A stretch of DNA of 44,578 nucleotides. Source: Kangiellaceae bacterium (GTDB taxonomy: Bacteria > Pseudomonadota > Gammaproteobacteria > Enterobacterales > Kangiellaceae). A program made the translations under genes and the position numbers. The notes below the pieces were generated by a model. The model did no database searches. It saw only the letters and a program-made list of their open reading frames with translations, and was not told where the DNA came from. Numbering within the stretch: the first letter of the stretch is position 1; every line of letters begins with the position of its first letter. Below, in pieces: positions 15,698-25,624 of the stretch. The stretch lies in contig JADGFG010000011.1 in the NCBI GenBank assembly GCA_016743995.1, positions 1 to 44,578 on the forward strand. Direction: 5' to 3'.

Positions 15698-18391
15698 CTA
15701 GCTTATATTGTACGTAAAGCCACCTTCTTCCGTTACGCCTATATGAATTTTGCTAATAGCCTCACCGGTGGCCATCCTGGATAAACATTCAGAGGCCAAT
15801 GCTGGGAGCATTGTTCGGGTTAAAATATTTTCAATATTTCTTGCTCCTGTATCAACTTCCTGGCTGCGTGCGACTATATGTAACATAACATCTTCATCGA
15901 AACTGAATTCGGCATCATAATGTGCACGAACACGTTTTTCGATGCGACGCATATTGATTTTACATATTTTTAGCAGGTCATCGTCACTTAATGGATAATA
16001 CGGGATAACGGTAGTACGACCAAGAAAAGCGGGCTTAAAGTACTTTAATAGTTGAGGTCTGAAATTATCTAACAATATATCGGGTTCAGGTAGCTCTTCT
16101 CCTGCGGCACAAATAGCACGAATATGCTCTTCTCCTGCATTTGAGGTCATAATGATTACGGTATTACGAAAATCGATATCGCGACCTTCACCATCTTTAA
16201 TGGTCCCTTTATCAAACAGATTGTAAAAAATATCTTGTACGCCGGGATGGGCTTTTTCCATTTCATCCAGCAACACGACACTGTATGGCTTGCGTCTTAC
16301 GGCTTCTGTTAATACACCCCCTTCACCATAACCAACATAACCCGGAGGAGAGCCTAGTAGCATTGAGACTTTGTGTTCTTCTTTGAACTCTGACATATTG
16401 ATAGTTGTGATATTCTGTTCGCCACCATAAAGCATATCGGCTAATGCTAATGCTGTTTCAGTTTTACCAACACCGGAAGAACCAACCATAAAAAATACAC
16501 CAATTGGTTTTCTGGGGTCGGTCAGGCCTGCTCGAGAGGTACGAATACTCTGTGCTATGGCCTCAAGTGCATGAGGTTGTCCGATAACTCTTTCTCCGAG
16601 CTGGTCACTCAAATTTAAAATGGAATGAATTTCATCTGAAACCATTTTTCCTACCGGAATACCTGTCCAGTTTGCAACAACTTCAGCAATGGCCTGACTA
16701 CCAACATTGACCTGAATCATCGGTTCTTCACCTTGAAGCGTAATGAGTTCACTCATTAGTTCATGAAGTTCGGTTTTGATTTTTTCTCTATCATTTTTAT
16801 TCAGTAACTTTGGGGCATCTTTCTTTTTGGATTCTTCTTCCGTGAGCTTTTGAGCATGAAAGTCATCTTCAATCTGTTTTTGTAACGTGTGAATCTGTAA
16901 TACTTTTTCTTTTTCTTTATCCCATTGAACTTCTTGTAGTTCTAATTGTTTCTCCAGTTCGGGTTTTTCCTGTTTAAGCTTCTCAATGCGTTCTTCACAG
17001 TTACCAAGAGTCGCATTTTCTCTTTCCAGTGATGTTATATTAGCATCGCACTGCAAGATACGCCTTTGCGTATCTTCAATTGCCGCAGGTGTCGCACTTT
17101 GGCTCAGTGCCACTCGGGCACAGGCCGTATCGAGCAGGCTAACTGACTTATCGGGTAGTTGTCTGGCTGTAATATATCGGGCAGAGAGGCGAACAGAGTC
17201 AACGATAGCCTCATCCATAATACGAACGCCATGATGGTTTTGCAGCATTTCAGAAATGGATCGCATCATGTCAATGGCTTTATCTTCATTGGGTTCTTCG
17301 ATTTTTACAACTTGAAAACGTCGGGTAAGTGCAGGATCACGTTCAAAGTATTTTTTGTATTCGGCCCAGGTTGTTGCGGCTATCGTTCGTAGTTCTCCTC
17401 GTGCCAGGGCTGGTTTGAGCAGGTTAGCGGCATCACCCTGGCCTTCTTTTCCTCCAGCACCAATTAAAGTATGTGCTTCATCAATAAACATGATGATTGG
17501 TTCAATAGAACTTTTAACTTCAGCAATAACCGACTTGAGGCGGTTTTCGAATTCTCCTTTAACACTGGCACCAGCTTGTAACAGGCCAAGATCAAGAGAA
17601 CGAACTATAACGCCTTTTAATGGGTCGGGGACATCGCCTGACGCTATACGCATGGCAAAACCTTCTATTACTGCCGTTTTACCGACTCCTGCCTCACCAG
17701 TGAGAATTGGGTTATTCTGTCTGCGCCTGATTAAAATATCAATAATTTGTCTGATTTCTTCATCTCTGCCTAATACCGGGTCTATTTCACCTCGTTGAGC
17801 TGCTTCTGTCAGGTTGGTGGTAAATTTATCCAGTGAAGGGCTTTTGCTGGGGGTGGCAGGTTGTCCTGGTTGGCCTGAAATCTGTGTATCTCCAAGTCCT
17901 GCGCTATTGGCTGATTCTTTAGTGGTACCAACAATGGCACGAGTAAGATCTCGTAGTGATTCGGGTGGGATTTTTTTCAGTTCACCTGAGGTGGCTTCTG
18001 TTGAACGTCGTAAATTTTCGTCCAGCATTAATGCGGTAAGGATATGAGCAGAAGTGGCAATGGGGTGTCCATATTCAACTGAAGCAAGCATCCAGGCACT
18101 TTTCGCAAGATCTACAATGGTCGGTGATAATGCCGGAGAGCGCGAGTTGCCTGATTTAATTCTGTCGAGCTCTTTATTCAGGTCCTGATTGAGTTTCCCC
18201 AGATCAATATCAAATTTTTCCAGTACACATAATAAATCACTATCAGGGATTTCGAGTAATTTTAACAACCAGTGTTCTGCTTCAACGTTAAAATGGGCGC
18301 GTGCCATACATAAACCGGCAGCGCCTTCCAGAGCTTGACGGCAAGGTTCGTTAAGTTTGTTAACAAGTGACTTTAAATCGATTGAAACCAT
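15698..18391 (-). CDS. clpV: ClpV (TssH), T6SS AAA+ ATPase
   Basis: A hexameric Clp/Hsp100 ATPase that disassembles contracted TssBC sheath for reuse. The roughly 897-residue protein has the N domain (1-150), AAA1 with Walker A GEAGVGKTAV and Walker B IMFIDEAHTLIGAGG, and a coiled-coil middle domain of about residues 415-545 rich in Glu and Lys. AAA2 has Walker A GSSGVGKTETA and Walker B VVLLDEMEKAHPG, and the C-terminal D2 small domain follows. The first Met of the tandem ATG pair is at 18394; AAGGGA is better spaced for the second. It is the last gene of the tssA-led operon, 77 bases after tssG, and is followed by a terminator. Confidence 0.97.
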   Translation of the reverse strand: MVSIDLKSLVNKLNEPCRQALEGAAGLCMARAHFNVEAEHWLLKLLEIPDSDLLCVLEKFDIDLGKLNQDLNKELDRIKSGNSRSPALSPTIVDLAKSAWMLASVEYGHPIATSAHILTALMLDENLRRSTEATSGELKKIPPESLRDLTRAIVGTTKESANSAGLGDTQISGQPGQPATPSKSPSLDKFTTNLTEAAQRGEIDPVLGRDEEIRQIIDILIRRRQNNPILTGEAGVGKTAVIEGFAMRIASGDVPDPLKGVIVRSLDLGLLQAGASVKGEFENRLKSVIAEVKSSIEPIIMFIDEAHTLIGAGGKEGQGDAANLLKPALARGELRTIAATTWAEYKKYFERDPALTRRFQVVKIEEPNEDKAIDMMRSISEMLQNHHGVRIMDEAIVDSVRLSARYITARQLPDKSVSLLDTACARVALSQSATPAAIEDTQRRILQCDANITSLERENATLGNCEERIEKLKQEKPELEKQLELQEVQWDKEKEKVLQIHTLQKQIEDDFHAQKLTEEESKKKDAPKLLNKNDREKIKTELHELMSELITLQGEEPMIQVNVGSQAIAEVVANWTGIPVGKMVSDEIHSILNLSDQLGERVIGQPHALEAIAQSIRTSRAGLTDPRKPIGVFFMVGSSGVGKTETALALADMLYGGEQNITTINMSEFKEEHKVSMLLGSPPGYVGYGEGGVLTEAVRRKPYSVVLLDEMEKAHPGVQDIFYNLFDKGTIKDGEGRDIDFRNTVIIMTSNAGEEHIRAICAAGEELPEPDILLDNFRPQLLKYFKPAFLGRTTVIPYYPLSDDDLLKICKINMRRIEKRVRAHYDAEFSFDEDVMLHIVARSQEVDTGARNIENILTRTMLPALASECLSRMATGEAISKIHIGVTEEGGFTYNIS

Positions 18392-18468
18392 CATGTTCCC
18401 TTATATTGTGAGTTTAATTTTAAAATTTTAATTTCGAGCTAAAAATCTGATACTGGTATTCTTTTATT

Positions 18469-19605
18469 TTACTGAAAGCGTTTTGCTGACACAGATATAT
18501 CAAGTGTTTCGTCATTATTATAATTTTGTTTTGGCTTACTGACTATCCAGGTATTCCAGCCCATAATCGGTGGTTTTTTACTATCGAGCTGAGATTTATC
18601 TAATGTATCTCGTCGCTTTATCCTTACAATAAAATCGTATTCGTATTCCATTCTGGTATAAATTTTTACAATTTCGTTAATAGCATATAAAGCTTTTGTA
18701 TCAGGCGCAAATTTTTGTGCCTGCTTTTTATTGAGCGGCCCCAGAATAATTCGAATTTTTCCTTGTGCAAACCAGCCACTACGCCCCAGCATTGCAGATT
18801 TTCCAAGTGAGATATTTTGTCCCAGCGGCTCTTTGCGGCAAGGAAGTTTACTTCGAACGTCATCAATTAATTCCTGTCGTTGACCAACAAACTCCTGGAT
18901 TTTTACAGGAATGTTAAAGTGTTGCTGCAAAATCTGTTTTAAACCACTTGCCGTTCGAATTTGACTGCTTAGTAATCCGCTATAATACAATAGAGATTCG
19001 TCTTGGGTGTACAGGCGGTTGCTCAGGTTTTTGGTTCCCAAACCAATCAGTGACATCAGTATCTGAGTGTGAGAGTCACGTTCAAGAAATGCTGGTGGGT
19101 TGAGTTTCTTGCGTTCGTATTCAAGGGGTAAATTATATTTACAGGAAGCCTGATAAAATAATGAAATAATTCGATGATTAAATAAATCAAAGAATTTCAT
19201 GAGAGATTCATCTTTGATTTTTAGCCGTTTCAACATCATCTCTGTGTAGTGATAGGGAAGTACTCCCTGAGTTCCCGTTAAGCCCATAAAGTTAACCACC
19301 AGGTGCCACTGGGCGGTTGTCTGAGATTCAGATTGATTGAGCTTCTTGCTTATTTTAGCAATTTCGGCAGATGAAAATCGAAATGTCTGATGAGCATGAA
19401 AACGAACGGCTTCAGTTGATGGTGGCGTATAATAAGCAACGGGTTTTGAACGAGCGCTCTTAAGTTGAGGCTTTGCTGTTGTTCCGCTGGCTGGTTGAGT
19501 TGCGCGCTCAAGCAGACGTACAGCTTGCAAAAAGCTGTATTCTTGAGGAGAATCTATAAGCTTTTTCGTTATAGAATGGTTTTTTCGCCGGCTCGTGGTG
19601 AACAT
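18469..19605 (-). CDS. tssG: TssG, T6SS baseplate protein
   Basis: A 378-residue baseplate wedge component that works with TssF, TssE and TssK. Family marks include SFLQAVRLLERATQ near the N-terminus, VRFHAHQTFRFSSAEI, and NFMGLTGTQGVLPYHYTEMML (about 105-125), followed by FFDLFNHRIISLFYQASCKY. The length is somewhat above the usual 330-350. The start codon lies 37 bases inside the end of tssF, an overlap common for this gene pair, so translation is probably coupled. Confidence 0.96.
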   Translation of the reverse strand: MFTTSRRKNHSITKKLIDSPQEYSFLQAVRLLERATQPASGTTAKPQLKSARSKPVAYYTPPSTEAVRFHAHQTFRFSSAEIAKISKKLNQSESQTTAQWHLVVNFMGLTGTQGVLPYHYTEMMLKRLKIKDESLMKFFDLFNHRIISLFYQASCKYNLPLEYERKKLNPPAFLERDSHTQILMSLIGLGTKNLSNRLYTQDESLLYYSGLLSSQIRTASGLKQILQQHFNIPVKIQEFVGQRQELIDDVRSKLPCRKEPLGQNISLGKSAMLGRSGWFAQGKIRIILGPLNKKQAQKFAPDTKALYAINEIVKIYTRMEYEYDFIVRIKRRDTLDKSQLDSKKPPIMGWNTWIVSKPKQNYNNDETLDISVSAKRFQ

Positions 19606-21404
19606 TTTTTTAAATATCCCTCTTTACCTTTTAATTTTACCAATAAGCGTGTAAATGAATTAATAGAACAATAAAGTGCAAAAAACTGCTCCAGAACACA
19701 AGCGAAAAGATAGCTACTGCTACCAGTGAGTTGAGTACCATCGAGTTCAATTTCTATTTCAATTCCGCGGCACATTGTAGCATGACCATCAATTGTTAAG
19801 GGAGCGCTAATTGGGCGAGCATCAACACTTAATATGGCATTGATTAATCCTCTTGTGACAGAGGATTCTCTGAAATCATATAATCGTAATATTTCCTGTA
19901 GCGCCGTTGTTGCATCACCTCCACCAGTTAGCGACAGGTGGTTCAAGTTTAAATGTGATATAAGACGCCAGCGTGCATGGTTTCTTAGCGGAGGCCTGAC
20001 TACTGCACCTGGTTGAGTAATGCAGCGAATTTTTGCGCAAGGTGGGGAGCTACCTACACACTGGAGTTTGGGTTGTTCCTGGTTATAGGGAAGTTTTGCT
20101 GGTAAGTCCCGGTTACTACAGGTGGTATCAATGGTGAGTGTGTAGTCTTCGGGTAAATCCGGGTTAAAGTGTAAATCAACCAGGCTTAAAAAAACATCCG
20201 TTCCTTCATCTCGTTCCTGATTGTTGAGTTTGGCGCTACGGCGCTGGCTAAACCAGAATGAATTAGAATTTCTGTGCTGCTGTTCGTGATTGAGCCCGTA
20301 AAAAGGGTGGAATATTTTTGATTGGCCCGTAGAGGTTGAGCCTTCTACTTGATCGACGGAGTAGACTTCGTAACCTACTGGACGACGAATATCAGGTGTT
20401 ATCTGATATTCGTGTTGTGTGTGGTCCAGTTTGACTGGTTCAGCCTGGTGTTGAAATAAGTTAACAACCGGAGTGCAGCCGAGGACAAAAGTTTGTTCAG
20501 AAATATTGTGTTCTAGCTCAATGTCCGAAGCGTTGACATAAATATATAAATCGAGTTGTTCGCCAGCATTTTCCTGAATATGTTGTGCCAATCCTGTTAT
20601 TTCGATAAACATGAATTTTTCAGGGAAAACAAAATATTCAGTGAGTAATCGATAACCCATGAATGAAGCGGCAGGATAAGGAAGTAGACCTTCATCATCG
20701 GCAAAACCCACTGATTTAATTGAATTTTTCCCTAGAAATTGTGCCGAAGTACTGCCTTCACCAAAAGACATGACGACATCCAGACTGTTATTGAGCAATA
20801 ATTCGTAAAGGGGGTTGATATGTTGAGCCTGACCCTTCAGATAAAAGCGCAATGTATCAGGTTTTAGTTCCGCAAAACTGATAGCTTCAGAAAAGGTATT
20901 CAGCGATATCTTAACAACTCCGCCAGCGCCACGAATATTGGCAGAACCCGGTGTCGTAAAAGGGCGCCCCATCAACGAGGCGGAGGTGACTTTTAATGGC
21001 AAGAGTTCTGTCGGGTAACTGGTAGAAAATCGACAGGTTTCGCCTTGAAATTGTTCGGTTTCTACGATGGTATCTGGTGGAACAATGTAACTGGATTCCA
21101 GCTGTTCTTCGTTTGCAGAAAATTGAACAATCGACATAGAAGGGATTGGGCGTTGATAGTGAGGAAACAGAACACTCAACAGCGCGTCACTTAATTCAGG
21201 CAGATCATCATCCAGTTTGTGTTGAATTCGTGCGTTGAGATAGGCAAAACTTTCGATGAGCCTGGACACATGGGGATCTTCAATGATGTCTGCATTAACT
21301 CCCAGGCGACTGGCAATCTTTGGATGTTCATTGGCAAACTCTGCCCCTAGCTGTCGGATAAAAGCCAGTTCTTTTTCATAATAGGGTAATAATTCGTCAG
21401 CCAT
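19569..21404 (-). CDS. tssF: TssF, T6SS baseplate protein
   Basis: A 611-residue core baseplate protein forming the TssF2G wedge. It opens with the family signature LLPYYEKELAFIRQLGAEFA and continues HPKIASRLGV, DPHVSRLIESFAYLNARI and LSDALLSVLFPHYQRPIPSM, all hallmark motifs. It ends FFALYCSINSFTRLLV with the usual PRAGEK tail. The start ATG shares its A with the tssE stop codon (TAATG). The length matches the family. Confidence 0.97.
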   Translation of the reverse strand: MADELLPYYEKELAFIRQLGAEFANEHPKIASRLGVNADIIEDPHVSRLIESFAYLNARIQHKLDDDLPELSDALLSVLFPHYQRPIPSMSIVQFSANEEQLESSYIVPPDTIVETEQFQGETCRFSTSYPTELLPLKVTSASLMGRPFTTPGSANIRGAGGVVKISLNTFSEAISFAELKPDTLRFYLKGQAQHINPLYELLLNNSLDVVMSFGEGSTSAQFLGKNSIKSVGFADDEGLLPYPAASFMGYRLLTEYFVFPEKFMFIEITGLAQHIQENAGEQLDLYIYVNASDIELEHNISEQTFVLGCTPVVNLFQHQAEPVKLDHTQHEYQITPDIRRPVGYEVYSVDQVEGSTSTGQSKIFHPFYGLNHEQQHRNSNSFWFSQRRSAKLNNQERDEGTDVFLSLVDLHFNPDLPEDYTLTIDTTCSNRDLPAKLPYNQEQPKLQCVGSSPPCAKIRCITQPGAVVRPPLRNHARWRLISHLNLNHLSLTGGGDATTALQEILRLYDFRESSVTRGLINAILSVDARPISAPLTIDGHATMCRGIEIEIELDGTQLTGSSSYLFACVLEQFFALYCSINSFTRLLVKLKGKEGYLKKCSPRAGEKTIL

Positions 21405-21895
21405 TATCTTGTTTCTTCTACGTTTACAGTTCGGGTTACTGGTTCTAATATGGAGTCAAACACGACGACTTCCGGGTAAGGTACGGCATAAAGGGTTGCG
21501 TCAATACGAAAGCGCAGAGTTCTGTCGCTGAGGTCTTTGTTTTCAGTAAACGAGATTTTAAGTGACTTAAATCTCGGTTCAAATTCTTTGAGTAATTTTT
21601 CCAGATCCTGAGTAAACTTCTTTTTCTTCTTGATGTCTAGCGTATTGACAGTAGCAAGATCTGGTAGGCCATAGTTGAGTAATGATAACTCTAGCTGTTC
21701 CAGTTCTTCCGGAGGTTGAACTACTCTGTATCGAGTATTAAGCAGGGTTTCCAGATCTCTCCGGACACTATTGCGTAACTGGCCTAGTTTTTGATCTCGA
21801 CCAGTATCGATCTCTACCTGATTGTGCGGTTCGTCATCAAGCAAGCGATCGAGAATTGAAGGTCTTAGTTTTTTATTTTTATCAATATGAGCCAT
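21404..21895 (-). CDS. tssE: TssE, gp25-like T6SS baseplate protein
   Basis: A 163-residue protein related to phage T4 gp25, which starts sheath polymerisation at the baseplate. Visible motifs are RPSILDRLLDDEP, LRNSVRRDLETLLNTRYR, LLNYGLPDLATV and LLKEFEPRFKSL. The C-terminus contains the strand RFRIDATLYAVPYPEVVVFDS. It lies 88 bases downstream of the second tssC and overlaps tssF by one base. Confidence 0.96.
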   Translation of the reverse strand: MAHIDKNKKLRPSILDRLLDDEPHNQVEIDTGRDQKLGQLRNSVRRDLETLLNTRYRVVQPPEELEQLELSLLNYGLPDLATVNTLDIKKKKKFTQDLEKLLKEFEPRFKSLKISFTENKDLSDRTLRFRIDATLYAVPYPEVVVFDSILEPVTRTVNVEETR

Positions 21896-21983
21896 GATTT
21901 TGATTATCTGGTTATTATCTGGTTAACAGAGAGCGATTCACCAGAAGTCAGTATTGTTAGTGAGCGATTTTTAAGTTTTAACA

Positions 21984-23504
21984 TTAACTTTTTTGAGCCA
22001 GTTCAGTAACCAGTTCCAGTTCCGAAATCATCTGATCCAGTTGATAATGAGGTCTGAGTTGAATAGAGCAGAGATATTCACCGGGTTTAACCGGATGTTC
22101 TTTTACTGTAACCGCTGCGTCTCTTAACGGAAATCGCGCTTGTTCTTCCCAGTCCATGTCTTCGCGTCCAGTTGTATACTTATAGATCCATTTTCCCAGA
22201 TAGCTTTGACAGTCGCTGGCCGTTGTAAACGAACCGACTTTATCACGAATCATCACTTTTATGTAATGCGCAATTCTGGATGCGCACAATATGTGTTGCA
22301 ACATTGTCGATAATTTTGCGTTAATTGTTGCTTCTTTAGTTGATTGCGGACGCGGTTTTTGTACTGATTGATTGCTATAAAAAGCAGCATAGGGCGTATC
22401 ATAACATTGACACAGGGGAACAAATCCCAGATCACTGATGTCGCGTTCGAGTGTATCAGTAATAATAACTTCGGTAACGGGTTTGTGAATAATATCGTCG
22501 GCATCTGTTTCGAAATGGCTTGTTGCCAGGTTGGCAATTAAACCGCCGCCAATCTGGTTTCTGGGAACTCCTCTGATGTGGCCAAACCATCCAATATTAG
22601 CAAATTCGCGTAGGAGGATCCCACCAAATGCATAGCACGCATTTCCCCACAGGTAATTCTCATTGTCAGAACTTGCTGATTGTTCGTAAAAGAACAAGCC
22701 TTTATAGCTTCCAGGTTTTGTTCTGTACGGTAAGCGCATTGTGATTCTGGGGAGTGTTAAACCGATAAAACGAGAATCAACTCTGTCTCTGAACGAGCGC
22801 CATTTAATGTATTCTTTTTGAGAGAAAATCTTCTCTAGCTTGAGTGGTGAGCCTAGCGTAGAAAAATCATCAAGTCCAAAAAGCTCACTGGAGGCAGATG
22901 CTATAAATGGTGTAAAGGCTGCTGCTGCAACTTCTGCAATACCTTCTAATGTTGAAATGTCGTCATAAGGGTGTCGTTTAGAGGGTTTATGGCTTATTTC
23001 ATAGTCGCCTATTAATGCTCCATAAGGCTCTCCGCCGGGCGTTCCATACTCCTCACTATAGACCTTTTGAAATAGTTGGCTTTGATCAAACTCCATGGCT
23101 CTTGACATGTCTTTTGCGATTTCAGCCCAACTAATATCAAGAACTTTTATTTTTGTGTCTTTTGAGTCCTCAGACTGCTTTACCAGGTACCAGAGTCCTC
23201 GCCAGGAAGCTTCCAGTTTTTGCAGCGCAGGATGATGAATTATATGATTGAGTTGCAAGTTAATTAACTGGTCTATTTCAGCGATTGAACGATGGATAGC
23301 GGCTTTTGCGCTCGACTTGTTTTTTAGTGATTGTTTTGTGCTAAATTCAGTAAGCCAGTAAGAGAGCGCTTTCTCTGAATCTTTCTCGGCTAAAAATTGT
23401 TCCAGGTTGATAATATAGGATGAGCGAGAGCAAAGCCTGTCAAAATCGATTGGTGGCGCTGGTTTTTTAGTGACTGGAGCTTGTTGTTCTTTTTCTAATG
23501 ACAC
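21984..23504 (-). CDS. tssC2: TssC2, second TssC-family sheath large subunit paralogue
   Basis: A 506-residue TssC-family protein, clearly paralogous to the gene just upstream. It shares [59 protein letters not shown], and a C-terminal LRPHYQLDQMISELELV. It differs in a longer N-terminus, a shifted FTPFIASASSELFGLDDF block and many substitutions, so it is not a recent copy. In other two-TssC clusters one copy is the sheath protein that pairs with TssB; the role of the other is unclear. It has no partner tssB copy here. It is separated from tssC1 by a hairpin. Confidence 0.92.
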   Translation of the reverse strand: MSLEKEQQAPVTKKPAPPIDFDRLCSRSSYIINLEQFLAEKDSEKALSYWLTEFSTKQSLKNKSSAKAAIHRSIAEIDQLINLQLNHIIHHPALQKLEASWRGLWYLVKQSEDSKDTKIKVLDISWAEIAKDMSRAMEFDQSQLFQKVYSEEYGTPGGEPYGALIGDYEISHKPSKRHPYDDISTLEGIAEVAAAAFTPFIASASSELFGLDDFSTLGSPLKLEKIFSQKEYIKWRSFRDRVDSRFIGLTLPRITMRLPYRTKPGSYKGLFFYEQSASSDNENYLWGNACYAFGGILLREFANIGWFGHIRGVPRNQIGGGLIANLATSHFETDADDIIHKPVTEVIITDTLERDISDLGFVPLCQCYDTPYAAFYSNQSVQKPRPQSTKEATINAKLSTMLQHILCASRIAHYIKVMIRDKVGSFTTASDCQSYLGKWIYKYTTGREDMDWEEQARFPLRDAAVTVKEHPVKPGEYLCSIQLRPHYQLDQMISELELVTELAQKS

Positions 23505-23532
23505 TGAATAGTCCGTTAGTAGAGTAAAAGCA

Positions 23533-23552
23533 GGGAGAGTTGTAGCTCTCCC
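23533..23552 (-). other. Intercistronic hairpin between tssC1 and tssC2
   Basis: GGGAGAG-TTGTAG-CTCTCCC, a 7-bp GC-rich stem, followed on the minus strand by TGCTTTTACT. It resembles a weak terminator or a 3'-end protector. It would let tssB-tssC1 be expressed above tssC2 and the baseplate genes. Confidence 0.55.
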
Positions 23553-23580
23553 TTCTCTGTGTAATTAACTCATGAATGAA

Positions 23581-25068
23581 TTAACCAGCTTTTGGAATGT
23601 TGGCAACCAGACGCAAAGATGCCGTCAATTCTTCCATTTGTAACCAGGGGCGCAGGTGAGCAACAGCGTTATAAACTCCTGGTTGGCCAGGAACTTCTCT
23701 AACCTGCACCTGTGCATCAGCTAAAGGAAAGCGAGCTTTCATTTCTGCGCTGGCACCAGGTGCTGCATTGACATACTTTTGAATCCATTGATTCAACCAG
23801 CGTTCAGCGTCTTCCACTTCCATAAATGAGCCAATTTTATCTCTGGCCATAATTTTAAGGAAGTGAGCAATCCTGGAAGTTGCCATAATGTAAGGCAGGC
23901 GAGCTGAAATTGCAGCGTTGGCTGTTGCATCTGGATCATCAAAAGTTTTAGGTTTTTGAGTGGTTTGTGCACCAAAAAAGACCGCGTAATCGGTATTTTT
24001 GTAGTGACAGACGGGTAAAAATCCTAGCTTGCTTAATTCTGCTTCTCGTCGATCAGTAATGCCGATTTCTGTCGGACACTTTTGATCGGCATCGCCATCG
24101 TCACTGGTAAAGACATGACTAGGTAGTCCTTCGACTTTTCCGCCGCCTTCAGCACCGCGGATACTGGTACACCAGCTATATTCAGAAAAAGCTTTGGTCA
24201 ATGTTGTACCCATTGTATAGGCCGCATTCATCCAACAGTAAGAATCATGCTCTGATTCAAGGTGCTGTCCTGAATGATTAAGCTCTGCTTCTTCAAAGTT
24301 GAAAGCTTCAACCGGTTTGGTACTTTCTCCATAAGGTAGTCTGGCAAGTACTCTGGGCATGGTTAAGGTAACAAAACGAGAGTCTTCGCTTTCTCTGAAG
24401 CTTCTCCATTTTATATATTCTGCCGAGTCAAAGATTTTTTCCAGATCGCGAGGTTTAGATAGCTCGGTAAATGTATCAAAGCCGAACATTTCTGGTGCAG
24501 TTGCAGAGATAAATGGACAAAACCCTACAGCAGCAATATTAGACATACCGGAAAGCAGATCGATATCGTTTGGATGAGATGAAAATTCAAAGTCACCGAT
24601 AAGTGCTGCATAAGGTTCGCCCCCGGCAATCCCAAACTCACTTTCATAGATTTTTTTGAATGTTTGACTTTGATCAAATTCTACAGCTTTCTCTATATCT
24701 TTAGATAGTTCTTTTTTGGAGATATTCAGCATGCGAATTTTAAGACCAGCTCCGGTTTCAGAATTTGAAATCAGGTGATGCAAGCCGCGCCATGACCCTT
24801 CCAGCTTTTGAAATTTCTCATTATGCATGATTGCCGAAACCTGCTTTGACAAGACCTGATCAATCGCGTTTATCGCAGAGTTAATGGTTACTGATAAATT
24901 TTTATCCCATTTTACCGTGCCTTTCATCGCTTCCTGAGTCAGGGTTTTCAGCAGATCTTCGGTATCGTCACGTTTTGTCTGTTTGGTTGCGCCAATAGCT
25001 TGTTCAAGAAAACTGATTTCCTGGGCTTCTGCTTCCGGGTTGTCAAGGGCTTCTTCTTTGTTAGACAT
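23581..25068 (-). CDS. tssC: TssC1 (VipB), T6SS sheath large subunit
   Basis: A 495-residue sheath protein that assembles with TssB into the contractile sheath. Hallmarks are [86 protein letters not shown], and the C-terminal [17 protein letters not shown]. Its start overlaps the tssB stop by one base (TAATG), which fits the TssB-TssC pairing, so this copy is taken as the true sheath subunit. Confidence 0.97.
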   Translation of the reverse strand: MSNKEEALDNPEAEAQEISFLEQAIGATKQTKRDDTEDLLKTLTQEAMKGTVKWDKNLSVTINSAINAIDQVLSKQVSAIMHNEKFQKLEGSWRGLHHLISNSETGAGLKIRMLNISKKELSKDIEKAVEFDQSQTFKKIYESEFGIAGGEPYAALIGDFEFSSHPNDIDLLSGMSNIAAVGFCPFISATAPEMFGFDTFTELSKPRDLEKIFDSAEYIKWRSFRESEDSRFVTLTMPRVLARLPYGESTKPVEAFNFEEAELNHSGQHLESEHDSYCWMNAAYTMGTTLTKAFSEYSWCTSIRGAEGGGKVEGLPSHVFTSDDGDADQKCPTEIGITDRREAELSKLGFLPVCHYKNTDYAVFFGAQTTQKPKTFDDPDATANAAISARLPYIMATSRIAHFLKIMARDKIGSFMEVEDAERWLNQWIQKYVNAAPGASAEMKARFPLADAQVQVREVPGQPGVYNAVAHLRPWLQMEELTASLRLVANIPKAG

Positions 25069-25592
25069 TATTGATCACCATCTTCTTTTTTTTCTGAATC
25101 GATACCAAGTTCGCTACCCAGAGAGGCTAATGCACCCGTGTTGCTCAATACTTCTTCTAGTACACTTTCGAGTTCGTCTGAACGATCTGCTTTAGTGAGC
25201 AAGTCTCGTAATTTATTACGAGTTTCCATCAGTGTTTTTAATGGAGCAACTTTGTTAACGATATTCTGGGGTTCAAAATCTTCAAGATTTTTAAAATCAA
25301 GGTCAACAGATAATTCACTTCCATCACCTTCAACCGTGTTATCAACTTTCATGCTGACCTTAGGTTCAATTTTATTCATGACATCGTTAAAATTATCTCG
25401 GTCTACTTGTGAAAACCGTCGATCTTTGAGTGCTTTCTTCTTTTCTGTATTATCGCCCGAATAATCACCCATTACTCCCATAACAAAGGGAATTTCTTTT
25501 TCCGATGTTGCGCCATTACTTTCCACATCATAAGTAATGTGTACTCGTGGTTTTCTTACTCTTTTGAGTTTGTCATGTATACTATCAGCCAT
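25068..25592 (-). CDS. tssB: TssB (VipA), T6SS sheath small subunit
   Basis: A 174-residue protein that pairs with TssC to form the sheath. Motifs are [46 protein letters not shown] and [15 protein letters not shown], all typical. The acidic C-terminal tail (SEKKEDGDQ) extends beyond the helical region. In the family, ClpV recognition is a TssC N-terminal function, so the tail may be unrelated to it. The gene starts 32 bases after tssA and is translationally coupled to tssC1. Confidence 0.97.
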   Translation of the reverse strand: MADSIHDKLKRVRKPRVHITYDVESNGATSEKEIPFVMGVMGDYSGDNTEKKKALKDRRFSQVDRDNFNDVMNKIEPKVSMKVDNTVEGDGSELSVDLDFKNLEDFEPQNIVNKVAPLKTLMETRNKLRDLLTKADRSDELESVLEEVLSNTGALASLGSELGIDSEKKEDGDQ

Positions 25593-25624
25593 AGTTTTTT
25601 CTCTTAAGTTCCTAAGGTTCCAGG

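Noticed and set aside
17355-17798. 147-residue plus-strand open frame inside clpV
   Set aside because: Antisense shadow of the conserved ClpV AAA1 domain; Ser/Pro/Arg-rich composition without a family.
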